Positions 1-8,731 of a stretch of DNA of 64,000 nucleotides are shown piece by piece. The stretch comes from CADDYT01 sp035294125 (GTDB lineage Bacteria > Chloroflexota > Ktedonobacteria > Ktedonobacterales > Ktedonobacteraceae), in NCBI GenBank assembly GCA_035294125.1, contig DATGLM010000037.1:35755-99754 (forward strand), given 5' to 3'. The stretch's first letter is position 1. Each line of letters begins with the position of its first letter. The position numbers were made by a program, and so were the translations under genes. Below the pieces are notes generated by a model. It was not told the origin of the DNA. It made no database searches and worked only from the letters and a program-made list of their open reading frames with translations.

Positions 1-154
1 CTTTCGCTTGACTTTCTCCCGCATCGTGCTGATATTGTACGAGATTAGCGGAGTTTTTGCCAGTCCATTTCGGCTATCCACCCTTTTCAAACAAGCTTCG
101 AGTCGCTATACTTAAAACGGGATCTCTAAAATATCTGATTGAGGCGAAATATTT

Positions 155-1057
155 ATGGTAATCGGTAAGCAAGTTGCGAAATATAGTTCGGTCATCTTAC
201 TCGTCCTTTTTCTCGGAATACAGGGAACCAGCGCGGCCCCTTCTACTGGCGGGGAGTTGATACTTCCGCAACCTTCTCCTGGTAAGACGACAGTTCCTCT
301 TGTAAATGGATATGAGACGCTAATCTATAAAGGACCTGGTGGCATGCAGATGTTCTGTTATCTCCATGTACCTGCCGGTTATAACCCGCAACGCAAGTAT
401 CCTCTGGTACTGGTGATGCAGGGAAATGGAGAGGTGGCGAACCCGAAAATGTCACTTGCGCAGAATAGAAGTCACCTTCTTAACAAGTATTATGCCCAGG
501 TCTGGACTTCAGCGGCGGTTCAGGATAAATGGCCCAGCTTTATCGTGATTCCTCAACTGAATGCGCCGAATCGCTATGTCAATGTCCCCGGCTCTACCGG
601 CTCGTATACCATGAGTGCCCAGCCCACCCCCTCGCTGAGCGCGGCCAAAGCTATTGTAGATATATTGCAACGCGACTACAGCGGCATCGATTCTAATCGC
701 ATCTACATCACGGGACTCTCGATGGGAGCCTATGGCGTGTGGGATGCCATTGAACGCTGGCCCAATTACTTCGCGGCAGCCGCTCCTCTTTCCGGCGCGG
801 GCGACCCGTCAAAGGCAGCGGTGCTTGTTCACCTGCCCATCTGGGCCTTTCACGGCGCAAAGGATACAACGGTACCCGTTTCTGGCTCGCGAAATATGAT
901 CAAAGCCATCATCAAGGCCGGTGGACACCCACGCTACACGGAGCTTCCCAATGAGACGCATGATCTCTGGGACCCGGGCAAAGTCTACTCACCTCAGAAC
1001 GACCCGGCCTTCTTCAACTGGCTCTTCTCTCAGAAACGCCCGACAAATAACAGGTAA
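155..1057 (+). CDS. secreted alpha/beta hydrolase (predicted esterase or peptidase)
   Basis: A 300-residue exported serine hydrolase of the dienelactone-hydrolase / polyhydroxybutyrate-depolymerase-like group. Residues 1-28 form a signal peptide: basic start, hydrophobic core SVILLVLFLGI, then a small-residue cleavage site near SAAP. The nucleophile elbow GLSMG (Ser about 189) is clear. An Asp in GAKDTTVP (about 240) and a His in NETHDLW (about 268) complete a plausible catalytic triad in the right order. Family members cleave ester or peptide bonds outside the cell; the substrate cannot be read from sequence. It appears monocistronic: about 100 nt separate it from the next small ORF. The ATG follows a GAGGCG-type ribosome site, and I see no stronger alternative. 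Positions 1-154 upstream hold no gene I can support. Confidence 0.75.
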   Translation: MVIGKQVAKYSSVILLVLFLGIQGTSAAPSTGGELILPQPSPGKTTVPLVNGYETLIYKGPGGMQMFCYLHVPAGYNPQRKYPLVLVMQGNGEVANPKMSLAQNRSHLLNKYYAQVWTSAAVQDKWPSFIVIPQLNAPNRYVNVPGSTGSYTMSAQPTPSLSAAKAIVDILQRDYSGIDSNRIYITGLSMGAYGVWDAIERWPNYFAAAAPLSGAGDPSKAAVLVHLPIWAFHGAKDTTVPVSGSRNMIKAIIKAGGHPRYTELPNETHDLWDPGKVYSPQNDPAFFNWLFSQKRPTNNR

Positions 1058-1157
1058 ATTCAGCATTTTTTCAGCTCTAATGTGCTGAATATTCAGCGAG
1101 CTATGGCATGATCTTCTCAACCATACAGGTATAAGGTGAGAAGTGATCAGAAACGTC

Positions 1158-1310
1158 ATGCAATTGACCGAAACAACTGAGAAAGATCGGGCCATAGCTG
1201 CACCGACCGGGAGCGACTGCCTCGTCAATTACATGACAAATGAAGCAGACATCTACGCCGTGTTCGAGGAGATTCTTCGTGCGGGAGAATCCCTGCTCTC
1301 CCTGTATTAA
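1158..1310 (+). CDS. small ORF (50 aa) just upstream of cysM
   Basis: This 50-codon frame starts with ATG 1158 and ends 19 nt before the cysM start. The product begins MQLTETTEKD and has an amphipathic C-terminal half (AVFEEILRAGESLL). An AAGGTGAG stretch about 18 nt upstream is a poor-spacing ribosome site, so expression is uncertain. I recognise no family. It could be a translated upstream ORF coupled to cysM or a chance frame. It lacks the C-terminal Gly-Gly of the CysO sulfur carrier that partners CysM in mycobacteria, so it is not CysO. Confidence 0.3.
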   Translation: MQLTETTEKDRAIAAPTGSDCLVNYMTNEADIYAVFEEILRAGESLLSLY

Positions 1311-1329
1311 GGAAAGGCAGCAAATAAGC

Positions 1330-2256
1330 ATGTATTACCATGATGTGCTTGAGACAATCGGCAACACGCCACTGGTCGAATTAAAAAGCTTTAGCCCTCG
1401 TCCGGGGGTGCAGATCTTCGCCAAGATGGAGGGGGCCAATCCGTCGGGCAGCCTGAAGGATCGTATTGCCAGAAAGATGATCGAGCAGGCAGAGGAGCAG
1501 GGCCTGCTGAAAAAAGGCTCCATTCTGCTGGAACCCACCAGCGGCAATACGGGCCTGGCGCTGGCGCTGGTCGCCAGCATGAAAGGCTATCCCTTTACCG
1601 CCGTAGTCTCCGACAAAGGAACACAGGACAAACGCCGCATGCTGGAACTTTACGGGGCCAACATCATCACCTCGCCTGGATCGGCAGGCAGCAATGGGGC
1701 GATCTGGCTGGCGCAGGAGATTGTGAAGCAGGATAAACGCTACGTCATGCTCTTCCAGTACGGCAATGAAGCCAACCCGCTGGCACATTATGAGACGACT
1801 GGTCTTGAGATTGTGCGCGATATGCCAGACCTCGATATGCTGGTCGCAGGGCTGGGAACCGGTGGCACGCTCACCGGCATTGGCCGCCGCTTGAAAGAAC
1901 ACAATCCCGCTATTCGCGTCATCGCGGCGGAGCCGGTGCAGGGGGATAGCATTCAGGGGCTACGCAACCTGGCCGACGGTTTTGTGCCGCCCGTCCTCGA
2001 TCAATCGCTGCTGGAGAGCCGCGTCCTCGTATCGAGCAAACAGGCGTGGGCGCGCACGCTCCAGTTGAAAGAACACGAGGGCATCTTCGCTGGTCCCTCA
2101 AGCGGCGCAGTGCTCGACGTCGCTTTACGCTATGCCGAACAAATGGAGAGAGGAAAGATCGTAATTATCCTGGCAGATGGCGGCTGGAAGTACCTGAGCG
2201 AACAGCACTGGACGGCACAGCCTGAGCATATCCCCGTGCTACAACTCCAACATTAA
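1330..2256 (+). CDS. cysM: cysteine synthase, CysM type (probable O-phosphoserine sulfhydrylase)
   Basis: A PLP-dependent beta-replacement enzyme of 308 residues making L-cysteine from an activated serine and a sulfide donor. The PLP lysine is K43 in NPSGSLKDR. The substrate-loop motif PTSGNTG spans residues 70-75 and the phosphate-binding GLGTGGT loop lies near 174-180. I chose ATG 1330 because AAGGAAAGG lies just upstream and the protein then begins at the family's usual IGNTPL region; the frame is open further upstream but that part does not resemble the family. The sequence resembles mycobacterial CysM more than CysK. Arg212 in GLRNLADGF matches the Arg of M. tuberculosis CysM that selects O-phosphoserine; this alignment is from memory. 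No cysE, cysO or mec gene is adjacent. Confidence 0.85.
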   Translation: MYYHDVLETIGNTPLVELKSFSPRPGVQIFAKMEGANPSGSLKDRIARKMIEQAEEQGLLKKGSILLEPTSGNTGLALALVASMKGYPFTAVVSDKGTQDKRRMLELYGANIITSPGSAGSNGAIWLAQEIVKQDKRYVMLFQYGNEANPLAHYETTGLEIVRDMPDLDMLVAGLGTGGTLTGIGRRLKEHNPAIRVIAAEPVQGDSIQGLRNLADGFVPPVLDQSLLESRVLVSSKQAWARTLQLKEHEGIFAGPSSGAVLDVALRYAEQMERGKIVIILADGGWKYLSEQHWTAQPEHIPVLQLQH

Positions 2257-2287
2257 CCCCTCTCATCATATGCCTGTCTCGCTCCGA

Positions 2288-2341
2288 CCCTGATAGTCGG
2301 TGATAAAAACAACGGCGTTCTATCACCTGCTATCGGGGTTT
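2288..2341. terminator. bidirectional hairpin between convergent genes
   Basis: An 18-nt left arm (2288-2305) pairs with 2321-2338 with only a few mismatches, followed by a short T run. It lies between the convergent cysM (+) and sensor kinase (-) genes and can serve both strands. Confidence 0.6.
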
Positions 2342-2355
2342 CTTATGTGTGGGTC

Positions 2356-3897
2356 TCACGCCTTGTCGGCATATTCCAGCGCTTCTTGCGCCTGCTGCGC
2401 AGCCGGGAAGTGGATGATGACGGTCGTGCCTTCGCCGAGGACGCTTGCGATACCTATGGTCGCCCCCTGTGCTTCCAGTAGCTCTTTCGCAATAGCCAGA
2501 CCCAGACCACTGCCGCCGACCTTGCGTGCTTTGCGGCTGCGTGATGGGTCGGCGCGGTAAAAACGATCAAAGATATGCGGCAATGCTTCGGGCGGAATCC
2601 CCTGTCCGGTATCCTTTACCCTGATGACTACCCTTCCCTGAGCATCACTTTCAGCAGTGATATTGACACGTCCGTCCGGTGGAGTGAATTTGATCGCGTT
2701 GTCGACAATATTGAGCAAGACCTGTTGCAAGCGGTCTTTATCGGCTTCAATGGGAGGAAGGTCAGGGGCGATAGCGCAGTCAATCCCCTGCCCATTTGTC
2801 AGGTACTGCGCCTGGCTGTATACCGTAGAAACGACGGGTTCTACCTGCATGATCTTGCGACGCAGGACGATTTTCCCCTCGTCCAGCCGTGTCAGCACCA
2901 GTAAATCTTCAACCATCCGGTGCATGCGCTGCACCTCGTTATACATGCCATGCGCGAGCCTGCGCGATGCCTCTGTATCCCCTCGATCAGCGCCGATAAG
3001 CAGCATCTCCAGGCTACCGCTCAGGGCAGTCAGGGGCGTGCGCAGCTCGTGAGAGGCGTCGGAAACAAACTGTTTTTGACGCTGGAAAGCTGCCTCCAGT
3101 TTCGCCACCATTTCGTTAAAAGAGACGGCCAGGTGCCCGATTTCGTCATCAGTTGGCGGCGGATCGATACGCATGGAGAGGTCGCCAGCGGCAATGCGCT
3201 GACTGGTGCGTTCCATCTCAACCAGCGGGCGCAGCGCAAGGCTCACCAGTGGGAAGGTGATCGCTACGGCGAGGATCAGCACACAAAGGATGCCCAGAAA
3301 AAAGATCAGGCGCAGCGTTGCAATAAACAGATCAATTGGAGCGGTCGGCGTGTTTACCTGGAGGATGGCGACGGTGCGATAGCTGTTCACCATCACCAGT
3401 GGCATGAGCGCGATGAGCTGGCGCTGCCCCTGAGCATTTTTGGCCAGTACATAGTACGTGCTGCCCTGGTTTGTGCTCAGGACTTGCTGTACCTGCGCTG
3501 GCGAAAGCACAACCGTTTGCGGCGCAAGGGGAAATGCGCTGGGAGGGATGAGCACAGTACCATTCGTTGACAGAATGGTCACATTGGTATCTGTATTCGC
3601 GATTTTGGACACAAGCTCGTTCCCTGTATGTTCAAAGTTGGTAGGAAGAGGACCGGGTGAAGGAGGTGAGTAGCGAGCAAGCACGAAAGGACGGCCCTTT
3701 ATGTCGTTGACGGCCACACGAGCCTCGTTATGGAGAACATTGGCCTCGTTGGTGTAGAGAACTTGCTGCGCGACCAGCGTGATCACAACGCTTAATCCGC
3801 TTAAGAGCAGTGCCAGTACTACCAGGGAAACCAGGGTAAGGCGCCAGCGAATAGGGATGCGCCGGGTTACATTGTAGAGAGATTTCTTGTTCCACAT
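2356..3897 (-). CDS. sensor histidine kinase
   Basis: A 513-residue membrane sensor kinase. Transmembrane helices lie at about 18-45 and 191-220, flanking an extracytoplasmic sensor of about 145 residues. A HAMP linker follows (about 218-272). The phospho-acceptor H283 is in SDASHELRTPL. The ATP-binding domain shows the N box (IVDNAIKF), G1 (DTGQGIP), F box (FDRFYR) and G2 (GGSGLGLA). It is expected to autophosphorylate and pass phosphate to the OmpR-type regulator encoded 8 nt upstream in the same transcript. The signal sensed cannot be inferred. A bidirectional hairpin follows the stop. Confidence 0.92.
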   Translation of the reverse strand: MWNKKSLYNVTRRIPIRWRLTLVSLVVLALLLSGLSVVITLVAQQVLYTNEANVLHNEARVAVNDIKGRPFVLARYSPPSPGPLPTNFEHTGNELVSKIANTDTNVTILSTNGTVLIPPSAFPLAPQTVVLSPAQVQQVLSTNQGSTYYVLAKNAQGQRQLIALMPLVMVNSYRTVAILQVNTPTAPIDLFIATLRLIFFLGILCVLILAVAITFPLVSLALRPLVEMERTSQRIAAGDLSMRIDPPPTDDEIGHLAVSFNEMVAKLEAAFQRQKQFVSDASHELRTPLTALSGSLEMLLIGADRGDTEASRRLAHGMYNEVQRMHRMVEDLLVLTRLDEGKIVLRRKIMQVEPVVSTVYSQAQYLTNGQGIDCAIAPDLPPIEADKDRLQQVLLNIVDNAIKFTPPDGRVNITAESDAQGRVVIRVKDTGQGIPPEALPHIFDRFYRADPSRSRKARKVGGSGLGLAIAKELLEAQGATIGIASVLGEGTTVIIHFPAAQQAQEALEYADKA

Positions 3898-3905
3898 GTC
3901 TTTCT

Positions 3906-4616
3906 CTACCCCCGCAGGGTATACCCTACGCCTCGTACCGTTTGAATCAGGCGTGGCGGATTATCATGCAATTTTTCGCGCAGGTGGCGGATATAGACCT
4001 CGATAATATTGTCGTCTCCGTAATAATCATAGCCCCAGACACGGGACAGAATGGTATCGCGAGAGAGCACCTGGCGCGGATTCATCAGGAATAATTCCAG
4101 CAGGTCGAATTCACGCGGCGTTAGCTCGATCGGCTCGTCGTCGCGTGTCACGATCCGTGTGCCACGGTCAAGAGTGATGTCGTGAAATGTAAGAATATCC
4201 GCGATATTGTTGCCATGCCGCCGCAGCACGGCCCGCGTGCGCGCCATCAACTCCTTGAAGGCAAACGGCTTCGTGACATAATCATCGGCCCCCATATCAA
4301 GCCCGGCTACACGGTCATCGACGCCATCCCTGGCCGTGAGCATGATAATAGCCGCGTCATAATGCCGACGTATCTGGCGTGTCACCTCCAACCCGTCGAA
4401 GCCGGGCAGCATAATGTCCAGAATGATCACATCCGGCTGGTGCTGCGCGCTTGTCCGCACCGCATCCGGCCCGCTGGTCGCGACAAATACCTGGAAGCCT
4501 TCATACGCGAAGCCCATTTGCAAAAAATCGATAATTCCCGGTTCGTCATCTACAATCAAGACAGTTGGTCGTTTATTCCCATTGTTTTTCTCGTCAAGAG
4601 TAAGCATTTCCCACAA
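3906..4616 (-). CDS. OmpR/PhoB-family response regulator
   Basis: A 236-residue DNA-binding regulator. The receiver domain (about 17-130) has the acidic pocket DDE at 23-25, phospho-acceptor D67 in LDIMLPG, a conserved Thr in MLTARD and a Lys in YVTKPF. A winged-helix output domain (about 140-235) ends with the typical RGVGYTLRG. It is the cognate partner of the downstream kinase, with an 8-nt gap between the two frames. Two 11-bp direct repeats in its own upstream region suggest autoregulation. The ATG at 4616 is taken; a start seven codons later would also keep the receiver intact. Confidence 0.92.
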   Translation of the reverse strand: MWEMLTLDEKNNGNKRPTVLIVDDEPGIIDFLQMGFAYEGFQVFVATSGPDAVRTSAQHQPDVIILDIMLPGFDGLEVTRQIRRHYDAAIIMLTARDGVDDRVAGLDMGADDYVTKPFAFKELMARTRAVLRRHGNNIADILTFHDITLDRGTRIVTRDDEPIELTPREFDLLELFLMNPRQVLSRDTILSRVWGYDYYGDDNIIEVYIRHLREKLHDNPPRLIQTVRGVGYTLRG

Positions 4617-4668
4617 TCCTCGTAAGAAGATAACAGAGGAGGTTTTCCCCTTTCTGTATTTTTACCAA

Positions 4669-4690
4669 ATTTCGCTGAAATTTTGCTGAA
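4669..4690. promoter_or_regulatory. tandem 11-bp direct repeat, candidate OmpR-type operator
   Basis: Two adjoining copies of ATTT(C/T)GCTGAA (4669-4679 and 4680-4690) differ at one base. Head-to-tail repeats with 11-bp periodicity are the usual binding pattern of OmpR/PhoB-type dimers. They lie about 55 bp upstream of the response regulator start. Confidence 0.45.
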
Positions 4691-4749
4691 TCAGGCAAGC
4701 ACACATTTCATGGCACGCAAGCGTGTTTTTCAGTGCGTGATGTTCAATC

Positions 4750-4777
4750 ACTATAATCTATAACAAAAAAGTTTCAA
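4750..4777 (-). promoter_or_regulatory. candidate sigma70 promoter for the two-component operon
   Basis: Read on the minus strand, TTGAAA (4772-4777) and TATAGT (4750-4755) are 16 nt apart in an AT-rich divergent intergenic region. The 5' leader would be about 125 nt and would contain the direct repeat. This was matched by eye only. Confidence 0.3.
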
Positions 4778-4963
4778 GAAAACCTGTGAAATTTGTAAAG
4801 AATCTGTGTCCTTTTCCTGTGACGGACAAATCTCGCTTACTGGCGCACAGTGTCACCTCTCCGATTCAGCAAGTTTTCAGCAAACTTTCTTTATTTTTCA
4901 GCCGTGTGTGGCAAGATCAAAGGCGAAAACAGGAGCAGGATGCAATTCTGAGGAGGACTATCT

Positions 4964-6517
4964 ATGTTATATCTGGAAAAACGGCCAGCGAGTAAAGATC
5001 GGCTTATTCAAGGAACTCTCTATAACAGTCTGATAAATTGGGCGGCAATACAGCCGGAAGAGGCATTTCTGATCGAGGCGGAAACGGGGCGAACATTGAG
5101 CTACGCGCAGACGCTTGCCGCTGTGAACAGGATGAGACAGGTGCTGGGAAATACGCCGCGCCATATCGCCCTCGCCCTCCCTGGTGGCATCGCGAACGCT
5201 GTCCTCTGGCTGAGCGCCTTGAGCGGCGGTCATCACCTCATTCCCGTCTCTCCCCAGGCTACCGAGAGCGAAAAAGTGCGCGTAGCCGACAGGTATCAGC
5301 CGGACGTGTTATGCGTGGAAGGGCAGGAAGATGCTGCTGCCTTTGCCAGTCCCCACGCGCAGGTTCTCACACGAGGGGCATGTGAAGCCATCCTCGCCGA
5401 TCCATCCCCTTACACCCTGCTTGAGCCGGTAGAGGGTCGTGTCTACCTGGGAACATCAGGGACAACAGGCGAGCCAAAGGGCGTGATTCTGACCGAGCGG
5501 CAGATCGCCTGGACAGCAGATTCCGTGCGCGGCAGTCACGACCTTTCTCCCCAGGATCGCGGCCTGACTCCGCTCCCGTTTTTTCACGTCAACGCGCCCG
5601 TGGTGAGCCTGTGCGCCTCGCTGCTGGCCGGGAGCGCCGTCGTGATCGCTAAACGCTTCAGCAAGCGCCATTTCTGGGAGTGGGTAGAGCGCTATCAGAT
5701 CACCTGGGCCAGCATTGTCCCCGCCATTGTCGCCATCTTGCTGGAGACGGAACGCCCGGCTTTCCTGCCCGGCTCGCTACGCTATGTGCGCACCGGCTCT
5801 GCCGCCCTTCCGCCCGCCGACCTGCATGCCTTCGAGGCACGCTTTGGCGTTCCTGTGATCGAGACGTATGGCTTATCGGAAGCCGCCAGCCAGGTCGTAG
5901 CCAACCCTATCCCGCCTGCTGTGCATAAACCAGGCTCCGCTGGCCTGCCCGTCGGCGTTACCCTTCGTATTTGTCTGCCCAGAGAGGGAGACGAAGAGGA
6001 ATTATATGATGTGCCGCAGGGAGAAACCGGCGAGATCTGTATCGCGGGCCCGAGTTTAATCACCGCATATGAGCACGACAGGGGCAAAGAATCGTTTCAG
6101 GGTGGCTGGTTTCGCACAGGCGACCTGGGCTATCTGGATGAAGAAGGCTATCTCTTTATCAAAGGTCGGCGGCGTGAGGTGATTATTCGTGGCGGTGAAA
6201 ATATCGCGCCGCGCGAGGTCGAAGAGGTGCTTCAGGGCTTTTCCGCCGTGCGAGAAGCCGCCGCAGTCGGTCGACCCGATCCCATTTATGGCGAGCAGGT
6301 CGTCGCCTATCTCACCGTGCGCGAGAACTGGAACGAAGAGAGCCTGCCTCAACTGCGCAGCTATCTCGCGCAGCATTTGACTCCGCAGAAAATCCCCGTT
6401 GACTTTATTATCCTTGAGGAACTGCCGCGCAATGCCACCGGCAAAGTCGAACGGCGTCTCCTGCGCGCCCGCGAGCAGGCTCATTATGATCGAAAGGGAC
6501 AGGACAGGACTCAATAG
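4964..6517 (+). CDS. acyl-CoA synthetase / AMP-dependent ligase
   Basis: A 517-residue member of the adenylate-forming superfamily. It activates a carboxylic acid with ATP to an acyl-AMP and then forms a CoA thioester. The P-loop-like motif GTSGTTGEPKG lies at about 162-172, the ETYGLSEA motif at about 300, the hinge region GWFRTGDLG at about 380, and the C-terminal catalytic Lys in PRNATGKVERR at about 490. Length and motif order are those of fatty-acid or aryl-acid CoA ligases; the substrate is not determinable. The start has a strong GAGGAGG ribosome site. The next gene begins 2 nt after its stop, so the two are probably co-translated; the partner is a membrane acyltransferase, which hints at acylation of a surface lipid or polymer. 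Confidence 0.88.
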   Translation: MLYLEKRPASKDRLIQGTLYNSLINWAAIQPEEAFLIEAETGRTLSYAQTLAAVNRMRQVLGNTPRHIALALPGGIANAVLWLSALSGGHHLIPVSPQATESEKVRVADRYQPDVLCVEGQEDAAAFASPHAQVLTRGACEAILADPSPYTLLEPVEGRVYLGTSGTTGEPKGVILTERQIAWTADSVRGSHDLSPQDRGLTPLPFFHVNAPVVSLCASLLAGSAVVIAKRFSKRHFWEWVERYQITWASIVPAIVAILLETERPAFLPGSLRYVRTGSAALPPADLHAFEARFGVPVIETYGLSEAASQVVANPIPPAVHKPGSAGLPVGVTLRICLPREGDEEELYDVPQGETGEICIAGPSLITAYEHDRGKESFQGGWFRTGDLGYLDEEGYLFIKGRRREVIIRGGENIAPREVEEVLQGFSAVREAAAVGRPDPIYGEQVVAYLTVRENWNEESLPQLRSYLAQHLTPQKIPVDFIILEELPRNATGKVERRLLRAREQAHYDRKGQDRTQ

Positions 6518-6518
6518 T

Positions 6519-7760
6519 ATGACACAGCTAGCTCAATCACAGGGGAAGCGCCCGCACATCTACGAACTGGACCCGATACGCATCTGCACCGCCGTGGGCG
6601 TAGTGGGTGTACACGCCCTCTTTTTTACACTGGTGCTTAACCAGACAGGGGTAGGACTTCAGATTCAGAATGCAATCATTACTGCGCTGCATTTCACCAG
6701 GGAAATTTTCATGTTTGTTACAGCCTTCGCCCTGGTCTACGTCTATTATGGCAAGCCGTTCCCCCTCATGCAGTTCTGGAAGAAACGCAGCATCGGCGTC
6801 CTGTTGCCCTACGCAGTGTGGAGCGTGATCTACGTCTGGGTGAATATGCCGCACAAAACGCCGGGAACGTTTATCAGCACTTCTCTCCTCGACATCCTGA
6901 CAGGCAATGCATCGTATCAACTGTATTATATCCTGCTCACACTCCAGTTTTATCTCATCTTCCCGCTCTTTTTGCTCTTTTTATATCGCTTTGCTTCCCA
7001 TCCCTGGAGGGTGCTGGTGGTAAGCCTTGTCTTACAACTGCTCCTCTACTACGTCGATTTCCATACCCTCCAGCAGGGAACACTGGCCTCATCTCCCTTC
7101 TGGCAGTGGGTTTCGGACTTCCAGAATCGCTTCGTGCTGGTCTACCAGTTCTTCTTTGTGCTCGGCGGGTTCACCGCTCTCTACTTCCAGCAGGTGCGAG
7201 CCTTCGTGCTGCGGCACGGCAAGCTCATCGTCGGCGGCTTCCTGCTCGTGCTGGTTGGCTTATGGGTCCACTTTGCCCTCCAGGTAAACGTCTATCACGA
7301 ATCCATCGGCCTGGCAACTTCTGTCTTGCAGCCTGCCATGCTTCCCTACAGCATCGGCGTGATCTTCTTCGCCCTCTGGCTGGCCGGGCGCTGGGCGACT
7401 CATGAGAAGCAGGGGAAACCTCGTAATTACCACATCTGGCAGACCTTATCCGACTCGTCGTTCGGCGTCTACCTCATCCACGCCCTCATCCTGAACGCCC
7501 TGATCCAGTACGTCATGCCCGCCATGCCCACCGTCTGGCCCGTCGTCCTGCGCGTCCTGCTCATCTGGTTCACTACGGCAGGCGGAGCAACGCTCGTCAG
7601 CATCATCCTGCTCAATATCCCCATCGCCAGCCGCCTCGTCGGTCGTGAGACAACCCGCCAGCGCAACCAGAAGAAGCTCCAATCGCTGGAACCAGCGCCA
7701 GTTCAACCGACAAACAAAACAGAGGTCGCTATGTCGGTGCCTGCTGGTCGGGAGGTCTGA
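6519..7760 (+). CDS. integral membrane acyltransferase (acyltransferase 3 family)
   Basis: A 413-residue polytopic protein with about ten hydrophobic helices. The N-terminal pattern (YELDPIRICTAVGVVGVHALFF) resembles the conserved R/H-containing first helix of acyltransferase-3 proteins such as OafA and NodX, which move acyl groups onto sugars, peptidoglycan or antibiotics at the membrane. Upstream in-frame codons exist, but ATG 6519 starts 2 nt after the ligase stop, begins at the expected first helix and follows GGACAGGAC. The last 50 residues are a charged cytoplasmic tail. The paired ligase may supply or recycle the acyl donor; this is an inference from adjacency. Confidence 0.75.
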   Translation: MTQLAQSQGKRPHIYELDPIRICTAVGVVGVHALFFTLVLNQTGVGLQIQNAIITALHFTREIFMFVTAFALVYVYYGKPFPLMQFWKKRSIGVLLPYAVWSVIYVWVNMPHKTPGTFISTSLLDILTGNASYQLYYILLTLQFYLIFPLFLLFLYRFASHPWRVLVVSLVLQLLLYYVDFHTLQQGTLASSPFWQWVSDFQNRFVLVYQFFFVLGGFTALYFQQVRAFVLRHGKLIVGGFLLVLVGLWVHFALQVNVYHESIGLATSVLQPAMLPYSIGVIFFALWLAGRWATHEKQGKPRNYHIWQTLSDSSFGVYLIHALILNALIQYVMPAMPTVWPVVLRVLLIWFTTAGGATLVSIILLNIPIASRLVGRETTRQRNQKKLQSLEPAPVQPTNKTEVAMSVPAGREV

Positions 7761-7770
7761 TGGCTTGCTA

Positions 7771-7797
7771 TCATGCTGAGCGCAGCGAAGAATCTTT
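7771..7797. repeat. dispersed intergenic repeat (CTGAGCGCAGCGAAGAATCT type)
   Basis: This short block matches a sequence that I know recurs in many unrelated bacterial genomes, often mistranslated as ILRCAQHD or similar. It sits exactly at the broken 5' edge of a RelE-like remnant. Only one copy was noticed in this window. Confidence 0.4.
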
Positions 7798-7799
7798 AA

Positions 7800-8078
7800 T
7801 GTGATCCAGAGAAGCAGGGAAAATCTTTGGGCCACGAACTTGCCGACTATCGGAGCATCAGGGCTGTAGGACAGCGTTATCGCATTATTTACAGGGTAGA
7901 GGAGGAATGGGTATTAGTGGTGGTGGTAACTGTAGGCATCCGTCGGGCTGAAGACAAGAAGGATGTCTATGAGGTGGCAAAGAAGCTAGCTCGTCTGAGT
8001 TTATTTGATCTAGAGAATCTGGAACAACATATTTCTTTCAATGCTAAGGTGCCAGTCAGCGCGCCAGTCGGATATTAG
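7800..8078 (+). pseudogene. 5'-truncated RelE/ParE-like toxin remnant
   Basis: The open frame from 7800 reads CDPEKQGKSLGHELADYRSIRAV..., which resembles the middle and end of RelE/ParE-family mRNA interferase toxins (motif YR.IR...RYRIIYRV). The N-terminal 30 or so residues are missing and replaced by the dispersed repeat directly upstream. The only possible start is a TTG at 7827 without a convincing ribosome site. No antitoxin gene is adjacent. The tail is unusually long and overlaps the 3' end of the opposing MaoC gene by 23 nt. Probably a dead remnant; a short expressed protein cannot be excluded. Confidence 0.5.
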
Positions 8079-8502
8079 AGGGGAAGCCGCTGAAGCGCGC
8101 TCGCAGCACCTCGACGCCGTGCTGGTTGACCAGAGTGGCGCTGGCGAAGACCAGTCGTTTCTCCTCGTCCTTCTCCTGGACGGTGACGGTGCAGGTGATA
8201 GTATCGCCGATGGCGACAGCCTCGGCGTATTCAAAGTGCATCTCCGTCGCCAGGAAGCCGAGCAGACCGCCGATATGCGTAATCATGCTGCTGGTGAGCA
8301 GGCCGGGAATAATGCGCTTCCCGAACCACGTGCTCTCCGCAAACGCCTGATCGATGTGATAAGGGTTGTAATCGCCCGTCACACCACAGAAAAGAGCAAC
8401 ATCCCCTTCCGTAAATGTGCGCTGAAACGTAAACGTTTGCCCTATTTGCATGGCCTGAAACGCCTCGCGCAACTGCTGCTTAAACTCAGGTGTCGCACCC
8501 AT
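8056..8502 (-). CDS. MaoC-like hydratase (hot-dog fold)
   Basis: A 148-residue single hot-dog-domain protein of the MaoC / (R)-specific enoyl-CoA hydratase group. The hydratase motif with catalytic Asp and His is visible as D-Y-N-P-x-H around residues 43-48, followed by the conserved glycine-rich helix (GKRIIPGLLTSSMI). Such enzymes hydrate enoyl-CoA intermediates of fatty-acid or polyhydroxyalkanoate metabolism, or act on other CoA thioesters. It is a single gene on the minus strand, tail-to-tail with the toxin remnant. Confidence 0.82.
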   Translation of the reverse strand: MGATPEFKQQLREAFQAMQIGQTFTFQRTFTEGDVALFCGVTGDYNPYHIDQAFAESTWFGKRIIPGLLTSSMITHIGGLLGFLATEMHFEYAEAVAIGDTITCTVTVQEKDEEKRLVFASATLVNQHGVEVLRARFSGFPSNIRLAR

Positions 8503-8688
8503 ACAATCGTCTCTTTCCTCTCGTCCTCAAAAGCGGAAATAGCATACTTTCTTTGCATTGTACGAGATAGGTGGGTACTTTTGCCAGGGCAAACTATTTA
8601 TTCGGCAGCGGCTGCTTTGCCCTCTCACTTCGTCTATGGTTATGGCTGAGGAACAAACACGTACCAGGTAAGGATCAAACGTGAGTGC

Positions 8689-8694
8689 TATAAT
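8689..8694 (+). promoter_or_regulatory. -10 element upstream of the cupin gene
   Basis: A consensus TATAAT 38 nt before the cupin ATG; no clear -35 hexamer was found at the normal distance. Confidence 0.4.
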
Positions 8695-8731
8695 CTGGGT
8701 ATCCGGCTATCGATAAACGAGGAGGAAGAAT

